9,528 nucleotides of DNA, taken from NCBI GenBank assembly GCA_030672805.1, contig DAOVFR010000075.1, positions 1 to 9,528 on the forward strand. Reading direction: 5' to 3'. Of this stretch, positions 1-5,217 are shown piece after piece (position 1 is the first letter of the stretch; each line of letters opens with the position of its first letter). Below the pieces are notes generated by a model. That model did not search any database. It was not told the DNA's origin and saw nothing but the letters and a program-made list of their open reading frames with translations. A program made the translations under genes and the position numbers. This stretch comes from Candidatus Krumholzibacteriota bacterium (GTDB lineage: Bacteria; Krumholzibacteriota; Krumholzibacteriia; Krumholzibacteriales; Krumholzibacteriaceae).

Positions 1-146
1 AGCTCGCGCCGGGGAAGCGACAGCGCTATGAATATCAGCAGCGATACGGCCGAGGCAAGCAGGCTCAGGCGCCTGCCGGTCAAACCCATGTTGTAGAGAA
101 AAAACTGAAAGGAGAGAAAGAAGAAGATGAGCCGCGCCAAACGCAT
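1..146 (-). CDS. Membrane protein, N-terminal fragment (unrecognised)
   Basis: This is the 5' end of a minus-strand gene that runs off the left edge, giving about 48 residues. It begins MRLARLIFFFLSF, a basic N-terminus followed by a hydrophobic segment at roughly residues 6-20. A short loop containing GLTGRR leads to a second hydrophobic segment at about residues 29-45, so at least two membrane helices are likely. The ATG at 146 is the only conventional start in the frame. The frame stays open upstream to a TAA just after position 200, so a non-canonical start further up (for example ATT) cannot be excluded. No clear ribosome binding site is visible. The gene lies beyond the terminator of the cysteine-rich gene on the same strand, so it is probably its own unit. 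I do not recognise the family; a transporter or another polytopic protein would fit. Confidence 0.4.
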   Translation of the reverse strand, partial: MRLARLIFFFLSFQFFLYNMGLTGRRLSLLASAVSLLIFIALSLPRRE

Positions 147-210
147 GATATGTCCCGGCCGAATGAAAAACGGATAATCAATTGTAGTTAAATATTTTTA
201 CCATGAAAAC

Positions 211-251
211 CAAGGCGGGGTCAAGGCAAATCATGCCCATCCCCCGCCTTG
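211..251 (-). terminator. Rho-independent terminator of the first Cys-rich gene
   Basis: On the minus strand a perfect 10-bp stem (CAAGGCGGGG with CCCCGCCTTG) encloses a 21-base loop and is followed by GTTTTC. It starts about 20 bases past the stop codon of the 272-1246 gene. The large loop and short T run are not ideal, but position and stem strength support termination. Confidence 0.65.
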
Positions 252-271
252 TATTGTTGGCTCAAGACAGC

Positions 272-1246
272 CTACTCGTACTGCTTCTTGATCTTGCCCC
301 AGCTCGTGCGCTGAACGGCATTGCAGCACGCAGGATCCTTCGGATCACATGTATACGCTCCGTATCCCTCACATGTGATTTCGCTACCACACGTCGGCCA
401 CTGTTCGCCGCATGTGCTCTCGCATGTCGGCGTACCGTCGCATGTGTGCGTGCCATCATACGTGATCCCGCACTGCAGGTTGGCCTGGCAGGTCGGATAC
501 GTTCCGCAGGTGTTGCTGCACGTCACTGAAACACCGTCGCATGTCTCCGAACCGTCACAGGTAAATCCGCTGTTGCAGGTAAGCTCTTCGCACCCCGGGA
601 AACCACAGCATGTGTTCTGGCACGTCATATTGCCGTCACAGGTTGCTGTACCGTCGCACGTTGTACCAGTCTCGCAGGTCGCCTCGCATGTCGGCCATCC
701 GCCGCATGTGCTCTGGCACGTCGCCGTACCGTTGCATGTGTGCGTGCCGTCCATCGTGAAGTCGCACTGCGCGCCGCCGTCGCACGTTGCCGTTCCGTCA
801 CACGTCAGGCCCGGCTCCTCGCAGGTGCTGTTCCAGCAGGTGTACGAACCATCGCACGTCGGCTCCTGGCTGCAGGTTGTCCTCGAATCGCACGTGTACC
901 AGCCGTGACAGGTCGGCTCCTCACCGCAGGTCGGAGACTGCCCGTCGCAGGTGAACTCCCCATCCTCCAGCGTGTAGCACGGTCTGCCGTCCATCGTCAG
1001 GCCCTCGCAGTTCGGGCTCGCGTCGCAGGTGATCGGATCGGTCGTGAGATCCAGAGCCCCTGCTTTCGCATTGGGAGTGACCGCCGCGGTCACCCTGAAA
1101 GCGGTGCCCTCGAGCCTGTGAACGGCATTATCCAGGGCCAAAGCGAAGGCGGGTGAACTCTGATGGTCTTCCCGCTGAGGTCCAACGAACATGACGCCGA
1201 GAACGATCAGCGAAACCACGAGCATACCGATAGCATACTTCTTCAT
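272..1246 (-). CDS. Secreted cysteine-repeat protein A (TC-DG hexad repeats, SWGKIKK tail)
   Basis: This 324-residue protein is of unrecognised family. An N-terminal hydrophobic segment (about residues 4-22, after MKKY) marks it as exported or membrane-anchored; no sharp signal-peptidase site is visible. Residues 23-73 are conserved in the neighbouring paralog (GPxREDH, SPAF, LDNAVxRLEG, TTDP). Residues 74-308 carry 40 cysteines, mostly in a repeat TC-[DN]-G-x-x with Cys every 6 residues, interrupted by 4- and 5-residue steps. A 28-29 residue block built around DGTHTC and WPTC occurs twice, at about 160-187 and 258-286. The C-terminus RTSWGKIKKQYE is shared with protein B and with a nearby CBM-like pseudogene. 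The start is well set by AAAGGAGGTGA six bases upstream of ATG 1246. A disulfide-laddered beta-solenoid on the cell surface is my inference. The Cys spacing resembles the 12-residue, two-Cys coils of the Tenebrio antifreeze protein, but homology is not claimed. Confidence 0.85.
   Translation of the reverse strand: MKKYAIGMLVVSLIVLGVMFVGPQREDHQSSPAFALALDNAVHRLEGTAFRVTAAVTPNAKAGALDLTTDPITCDASPNCEGLTMDGRPCYTLEDGEFTCDGQSPTCGEEPTCHGWYTCDSRTTCSQEPTCDGSYTCWNSTCEEPGLTCDGTATCDGGAQCDFTMDGTHTCNGTATCQSTCGGWPTCEATCETGTTCDGTATCDGNMTCQNTCCGFPGCEELTCNSGFTCDGSETCDGVSVTCSNTCGTYPTCQANLQCGITYDGTHTCDGTPTCESTCGEQWPTCGSEITCEGYGAYTCDPKDPACCNAVQRTSWGKIKKQYE
389..475 (-). repeat. Second copy of the DGTHTC...WPTC block in protein A
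   Basis: It encodes residues 258-286 of protein A and matches the block at 686-769 at most conserved positions: QC, then T-x-DGTHTC, G-x-x-TC, STCG and WPTC. One inserted residue before WPTC distinguishes it. It points to internal duplication inside the cysteine-repeat domain. Confidence 0.7.
686..769 (-). repeat. First copy of the DGTHTC...WPTC block in protein A
   Basis: It encodes residues 160-187 of protein A. The same block occurs at residues 258-286 of protein A, and once in protein B at about residues 162-188 (FTMDGTHTCNG, then DGWPTC). It appears to be the ancestral super-repeat of this family. Confidence 0.7.
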
Positions 1247-1252
1247 TCTGAT

Positions 1253-1263
1253 TCACCTCCTTT
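1253..1263 (-). promoter_or_regulatory. Strong Shine-Dalgarno of protein A
   Basis: AAAGGAGGTGA on the minus strand is fully complementary to the 16S rRNA tail. It lies six bases before ATG 1246, which fixes that start and suggests high translation. Confidence 0.85.
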
Positions 1264-1292
1264 CCTGATGAATTCCCCTCACAAGACCTCTT

Positions 1293-1315
1293 GAAGTGCC
1301 GCACGGGTGCACTTC
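1293..1315 (-). other. Hairpin in the 5' leader of protein A
   Basis: A perfect 7-bp stem (GAAGTGC with GCACTTC) encloses a 9-base loop, between the proposed promoter and the ribosome binding site. It could stabilise the mRNA or be a regulatory element. There is no T run after it, so an attenuator is not directly supported. Confidence 0.45.
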
Positions 1316-1341
1316 CCTGTTTGGAGTTTTTTGAGTATCGA

Positions 1342-1371
1342 ATTGTACCACTTTCACACAGGCCATTGCAA
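1342..1371 (-). promoter_or_regulatory. Candidate sigma-70 promoter for protein A
   Basis: The minus strand carries TTGCAA (1371-1366), an 18-base spacer and TACAAT (1347-1342). Each hexamer is close to consensus and the site sits in AT-rich sequence. It implies a leader of roughly 90 bases containing the 1293-1315 hairpin. The match is by eye only. Confidence 0.5.
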
Positions 1372-1478
1372 TAATTTCTTTCTTTATTTTCTTCTTTAAT
1401 ATATCAGATATACCGTAATTCAAAGGGGCTGTGACCTGCTATTTGAGCTAAAGGTCGCTGTACCCTGTTAATGACACC

Positions 1479-1508
1479 GGGGGCCGGAGCGGCTATGCCC
1501 CGGCCCCC
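1479..1508 (-). terminator. GC-rich terminator-like hairpin after protein B
   Basis: A perfect 9-bp stem (GGGGGCCGG with CCGGCCCCC) encloses a 12-base loop, about 30 bases beyond the protein B stop codon. No T tract follows on the minus strand, so it may slow or stabilise transcript ends rather than act as a classical intrinsic terminator. Confidence 0.5.
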
Positions 1509-1539
1509 GTAAGCCTCAACAAGACAAGCAGTTTCCGTT

Positions 1540-2358
1540 CTACTTGAACTGCTTCTTGATCTTGCCCCAGCTCGTGCGCTCGACGGCGTTCTCGCAATCG
1601 GGATCGCCGGGGTTGCACGTGCTGTTGAAGCACGTCCACTCGCAAGTGAGCTTGCACGTATCCGTGCCGTCGCAGGTCGGTGTACCGTCGCAGGTTGCCC
1701 CGCCTCCGCACGTCTCGGTGCCGTCACACGTCGGAGCGCCGCCGCATGTGATGTTGCCCTCGCAGGTGATGTCGCACGTCATGTATCCCTCGCACGTCGG
1801 CCATCCGTCGCACGTGTCGTCACACGTCTCCGACCCGTTGCACGTATGCGTGCCATCCATCGTGAATGCGCAGTTTGCACCGTGATCGCAGGTGGGCGTC
1901 TCTCCGTCGCATGTCTGCTCCGCCTGTTTGCATGTGCTGTTCCAGCACGTCTCCGTGGCGTCGCATGTCTGCGTGCCGTCGCAGGTTGCCCTGTGATCGC
2001 AGGTATACCGGCCCTGGCACGTAGCTTCCGTGTTACAGGTCGGCGACTGGTGATCGCAGGTCATCACCGCGTGGTCCAGCGTTTCACACGGACGGTCGTC
2101 GTATGTGAGTTCCTGGCACTCCGGATTTGTCATCCAGCAGGTCACCGGGTCCGTTGTGTAGTCGTACGCACCGGCCCTGGCACACGGGGTCACCACCGCA
2201 GTCACCTTCACCGCGGCGCCTTCAAGCCTGTTCACGGCGTTGTCGAGCGCGGCGGAGAAGGCAGGCGAGTTTGCATGGTCTTCCCTGTCCGGCCCGATGA
2301 ACAGGAGCCCGAGGAACAGCAGGGGCACAATGGACACGACAATAGCAAATTTTCTCAT
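1540..2358 (-). CDS. Secreted cysteine-repeat protein B (paralog of A, SWGKIKK tail)
   Basis: This 272-residue protein is a paralog of the downstream neighbour. The first 74 residues align without gaps: hydrophobic segment 4-22, GPDREDH, SPAF, LDNAVNRLEG, TTDPVTC. There are 31 cysteines, nearly all in the TC-[DN]-G-x-x repeat domain from residue 74 to about 255. It includes CWNSTC, one DGTHTC...WPTC block (about 162-188) and a regular hexad run TCDGTETC, TCDGTPTC, TCDGTDTC (about 209-236). One extra Cys lies in the N-terminal conserved region at residue 59. The C-terminus is RTSWGKIKKQFK. Two adjacent ATGs exist, at 2361 and 2358. I prefer 2358 because it aligns with MKKYAI of protein A and leaves a 7-base gap to the Shine-Dalgarno instead of 4. 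The function is unknown. Separate leaders and hairpins suggest A and B are transcribed independently, which would allow differential regulation. Confidence 0.85.
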   Translation of the reverse strand: MRKFAIVVSIVPLLFLGLLFIGPDREDHANSPAFSAALDNAVNRLEGAAVKVTAVVTPCARAGAYDYTTDPVTCWMTNPECQELTYDDRPCETLDHAVMTCDHQSPTCNTEATCQGRYTCDHRATCDGTQTCDATETCWNSTCKQAEQTCDGETPTCDHGANCAFTMDGTHTCNGSETCDDTCDGWPTCEGYMTCDITCEGNITCGGAPTCDGTETCGGGATCDGTPTCDGTDTCKLTCEWTCFNSTCNPGDPDCENAVERTSWGKIKKQFK

Positions 2359-2365
2359 CATTCAT

Positions 2366-2374
2366 TCACCTCCT
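2366..2374 (-). promoter_or_regulatory. Strong Shine-Dalgarno of protein B
   Basis: AGGAGGTGA on the minus strand lies 4 bases from the ATG at 2361 and 7 bases from the ATG at 2358. Spacing favours the second ATG. An out-of-frame ATG at 2365 abuts the site and is unlikely to be used. Confidence 0.8.
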
Positions 2375-2443
2375 CTCGGATTGGATTCCTTACAATATGG
2401 CAGCCACTTTTCGAATTGATGCAATATACCGGGCAAACTGCGT

Positions 2444-2472
2444 TTATCATAAAAATCCTACCACGTTGTCAG
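2444..2472 (-). promoter_or_regulatory. Candidate promoter for protein B
   Basis: The minus strand shows CTGACA (2472-2467), a 17-base spacer and TGATAA (2449-2444) in the AT-rich intergenic segment 2380-2580. It implies a leader of about 80 bases, similar in length to that of protein A. Matches are moderate and other hexamer pairs are possible in this AT-rich stretch. Confidence 0.35.
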
Positions 2473-2590
2473 TTTTTATACAAGGAACAATTTCTCTTTT
2501 GGCCATATACAGCACATTATATCTAAATATATTTCTTTGATTACCATTTCAGTAAATAGATATCTTTGCGAAATGATCACGTCAGAGTAA

Positions 2591-3058
2591 GCTAAGGTCG
2601 AGGCCGAGTCGTACTTCGACTCCGAGGACATCGTCGGAGATGTGATCCGCCCGATGCGGTGTCTGGAGTGCAGTGGGGACTTCAAGCTCGTCGGATTGGA
2701 TTTCTATGACGAATGGGTCAAGTATTCCCTGGAACCATCCTCATTCGGCACATACCTGGTCCAGTTACGATGCCTGTCTCCCGGCCTGGTCGAGTACCAC
2801 CTGAGGCTCGAGATCTATCCGGACAAGATCGGTCCGCCCGATATGATCGACATCAAATGGCAGGGCGGCCAGGGCGGCTGAGGAGCCTGGGAGAACCCCA
2901 CCGGGAGTGGGCCGATCGGGATCTATACCGGCTCGTGCACAGCGAAGATCATCTATGTTGCCGGCGGGGATCTCGATATCGACTACATCGCCCTTAGCCT
3001 TCACGTCGGTACGGAAAAACAATCGTGGGGCTCGATCAAGAAACGCTACTACCGGTAG
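2591..3058 (+). pseudogene. Remnant of a CBM6-like secreted protein with SWGSIKK tail
   Basis: A protein-like frame runs from after TAA 2588-2590 to TAG 3056-3058 and is broken by an in-frame TGA at 2879-2881. It starts at KVEAESYFDSEDI, typical of the first strand of CBM6/CBM35-type galactose-binding folds. It continues with GLDFYDEWVKYSL and ends the domain with AGGDLDIDYIALS, the usual final strand. The last residues are KQSWGSIKKRYYR, the same tail as in the two cysteine-repeat proteins. No signal peptide or convincing start codon remains. An ATG five codons before TAA 2588 has no ribosome binding site, and GTG 2642 lies inside the domain. I read it as a 5'-truncated pseudogene of an exported carbohydrate-binding or adhesive protein. 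A sequencing error could explain the TGA but not the missing 5' end. It is the only coding-like sequence on the plus strand in the left half. Confidence 0.65.
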
Positions 3059-3147
3059 CGCCCGGTTAGCCGCGGGACAACCATCTCATCCATTCGACAA
3101 CAGCTATCCGGCGGCCGCAGCACATACCCCGACGCATGTTTCACAAC

Positions 3148-5112
3148 CTAGAAAATGGCTGCGAAGTATGCGCTGTAGATAGCCGTCTCCGAATCGAGAT
3201 TGCCGCCGGAGACCGTCTTGTCATGGTTGATGAACTGGTACTGGAGCTGCATGTATGTGAGCTTGTCGAACCGGTACCGCGCGCTGAGCACGATGGCACG
3301 GCGAACCTCGTCGAATCCCATCAAATCCCCCTCACGCCACGTGCCGCGGTCGAGCCATCCGATGCCGCCGCCGAGACCGCTCTTCAGATCCACGTCAACC
3401 GACGCGCCGAACACCGATGCCTTTTCCTTCTCCGCATCGGGCGACCCGGTCTCGATCTCCCAGAGCCGCTTGTAGAACAGCGAGACAATCGACACATCAC
3501 CGGGAAGAGGGAGCTGCGAGGAAAAGCGGAATCCCCGTTTGTTCGCTTCGTACGAGAGGGCCGAGAACGGCGAATTGAAATCGGGACCGAGGTGAACGTA
3601 ATCCGCCCGGACGGTGAACCGTTGTGATTTCTCGAACAGGACACCTGCATTCCCCCCACCCGACTTCTTCACGCCCTCGTTCAGCATGTCGAGCTGCTCC
3701 GGGAACGTCTCCCTGGATTCGTTGTATACGATCCCCTCCCCTATCAGCCTGACGTACCGCGCGACGGGGACCTCGCCGCTCATAGAGATAACGAGCGATC
3801 CGAACCACGGATAGGGCGACGCGTAGCCGAGCTTTGCGAAATCGACGCTCCGCCGGTTCTCCCACGTGCCGATGACATGAAGTCCCGCCTTCCAGAACTG
3901 CCCCGTGCGGGAATCATACTTCTGCAGGCGCCCGTCGAAGCCGTATATCTCGAGCGAGTACCGGGCCGGATCGGCCCCTGTCGATCTGACCTCGCGGTAT
4001 GCAACCTCTTCCGCCCGCTTCGGAATCGCGTAAAAAATCCTCGCCTCCGTGTTCGAGCCCCTGTACGCCGCGATACCGCCCTCGAATACCAGCTCGGGCC
4101 CGAGTTCCTCCAGGCTTTCTACGAGCAGCATACCGGCGGCGGCGCCGCAGCCGCATCCCGCATCGCCGCCGATGCGCGGATTGTCGTCCCAGTCCCACCG
4201 CATCAGCGTCAGCGGAGTCATGTGGAAGGGATAGTAACCGAGCCGAAGTGAAAAGCAGTTCCACTCGATCTCGGCATAAGCGCTCCCCCACTCCGAGCCG
4301 AGATACTCGGGACCGCTTTCATGAACCTCCTCGCTCTCGTTGCTGATGCTGAGCAGGCCGCCGATCGTTACGTGCTTCGTGAGCTTCCGTTTCATCTCGA
4401 GCTCGAACCTGAACAGGAGATTGTTCCTCGATTCGACCTCCTCACCGTACGGACCGGTCGGATCGGAGCCGTTCGCGTCGATGCCGAGAAAACGAATCCT
4501 CTGGTATCCGCCGAACGTGAAACCCGAACCGGCCGTTGGGGCGGGCACGGCGGCGCTCCTTTCAAGCATCTTCTTATCAGCCGGTTCCTCGAAAAAAAGC
4601 TCCTCCCCACCTTCCAGCATCAACGCCATGACAGCGGCGATATCTCCCCCGGGATCAACGATCCTGCTCAGCACCATTCCCCTCCCGTCTACCAGGTAAA
4701 GGGTGAATGTCTCGAAGGGAACCTCGTATTCCTTCGCCGTCACTCCCGACCTGTCCCACAGCTGGGGAAACTCGATGCCGTACGCCTCGATCAGTCCGCG
4801 CACCCCGAGCAGGTCCTCGCTGTCGCTGTTCACGCCGATTACGCGGACACCGATCCCGCGGCGCTCCCTGTAGAAGGCATCCGCGTCGAGAAGGGCCTCG
4901 ACACAGTGAGAACACCCGCTCTCCCAGAATACGAGAAACACCGGTTCGTCCTGAGCGAACAGACGAACGGAACCCAGGCGGCCTTCCCCGTTTATCAGGG
5001 GCAGATCGAACGAGGGCGCCTTCGTGCCGGGGCCGCCGGCCGGAAACGCGGCAGAGACAAACGGCAGCAGGATCAGCAGGCCGGCCGCGATAAAGCGGAA
5101 ATACTGTTTCGT
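3148..5112 (-). CDS. TlpA/thioredoxin-like domain fused to an outer-membrane beta-barrel
   Basis: The protein is about 654 residues if started at ACG 5112. Residues 1-24 (T/M)KQYFRFIAAGLLILLPF... form a signal peptide. Residues about 30-165 are a TlpA/redoxin-like fold: GTKAPSFDLPL, then VFLVFWESGCSHC with the CxxC at 67/70, and a cis-Pro candidate in EVPFETFTLYLVD. From about residue 198 (FTFGGYQRIRFLG) to the end, alternating aromatic and polar strands suggest a porin-like barrel, and the protein ends in YSAYFAAIF with the terminal Phe typical of BamA-recognised barrels. A loop at about 317-324 carries a C-x-C (AGCGCG). The first conventional start, GTG 4941, lies inside the thioredoxin fold and would remove the signal peptide, so it is unlikely. 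Upstream of ACG are GAAGGGA at 7-base spacing and an in-frame TAA (5130-5128). Likely role: periplasmic thiol redox chemistry tethered to the outer membrane; the substrate is unknown. Confidence 0.8.
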   Translation of the reverse strand, partial: TKQYFRFIAAGLLILLPFVSAAFPAGGPGTKAPSFDLPLINGEGRLGSVRLFAQDEPVFLVFWESGCSHCVEALLDADAFYRERRGIGVRVIGVNSDSEDLLGVRGLIEAYGIEFPQLWDRSGVTAKEYEVPFETFTLYLVDGRGMVLSRIVDPGGDIAAVMALMLEGGEELFFEEPADKKMLERSAAVPAPTAGSGFTFGGYQRIRFLGIDANGSDPTGPYGEEVESRNNLLFRFELEMKRKLTKHVTIGGLLSISNESEEVHESGPEYLGSEWGSAYAEIEWNCFSLRLGYYPFHMTPLTLMRWDWDDNPRIGGDAGCGCGAAAGMLLVESLEELGPELVFEGGIAAYRGSNTEARIFYAIPKRAEEVAYREVRSTGADPARYSLEIYGFDGRLQKYDSRTGQFWKAGLHVIGTWENRRSVDFAKLGYASPYPWFGSLVISMSGEVPVARYVRLIGEGIVYNESRETFPEQLDMLNEGVKKSGGGNAGVLFEKSQRFTVRADYVHLGPDFNSPFSALSYEANKRGFRFSSQLPLPGDVSIVSLFYKRLWEIETGSPDAEKEKASVFGASVDVDLKSGLGGGIGWLDRGTWREGDLMGFDEVRRAIVLSARYRFDKLTYMQLQYQFINHDKTVSGGNLDSETAIYSAYFAAIF

Positions 5113-5124
5113 GCCAGTTCCCTT

Positions 5125-5146
5125 CGGTTACTTCGCGGTTACTTCG
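5125..5146 (-). repeat. Perfect 11-bp tandem duplication upstream of the thioredoxin-barrel gene
   Basis: CGAAGTAACCG occurs twice head to tail on the minus strand, just upstream of the proposed start; the second copy overlaps the start of the GAAGGGA ribosome binding site and supplies its in-frame upstream TAA. It may be a slippage duplication or an operator-like pair, and it shows nothing else. Confidence 0.6.
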
Positions 5147-5217
5147 AGATTGAATGGACAGGGCTCTTCCATGCATATATATTAGTATCTTTCAATTACC
5201 TGCACAAAAGATAAAAT

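Noticed and set aside
321..908. Long plus-strand open frame with repeated SHV/PSHV units opposite protein A
   Set aside because: It is the antisense reading of the ACN-TGY repeats of protein A; it has no ribosome binding site or export signal, and the minus-strand gene has both. The plus frames at 1544-1885 and 1846-2526 have the same origin.
360..2050. CRISPR-like or minisatellite array suggested by recurring GTCGCAGGT/GTCGCACGT words
   Set aside because: Unit length is irregular and the words vary at the DNA level while keeping Thr-Cys codons, so they are coding repeats, not spacers and repeats.
272..2358. Proteins A and B as metallothioneins
   Set aside because: Metallothioneins are small and cytoplasmic with CxC/CC clusters. 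Here Cys are spaced mainly by six, an export segment is present, and CC occurs only twice (in A), so a disulfide fold is more likely.
2362..2590. AT-rich intergenic stretch as an integration site or insertion-sequence scar
   Set aside because: No terminal inverted repeats, target duplication, tRNA end or transposase fragment could be seen; a promoter region for protein B plus the truncated edge of the pseudogene suffices.
2879..2881. Reassignment of UGA to glycine or another amino acid across the genome
   Set aside because: The MATE and fmdB genes end properly at TGA codons at the expected family length, so TGA is a stop in this organism apart from possible Sec sites.
4321..5214. 297-residue plus-strand frame overlapping the thioredoxin-barrel gene
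   Set aside because: It lies antisense to a frame with a recognisable signal peptide, CxxC redox motif and barrel ending; its own translation shows no domain or hydrophobic pattern.
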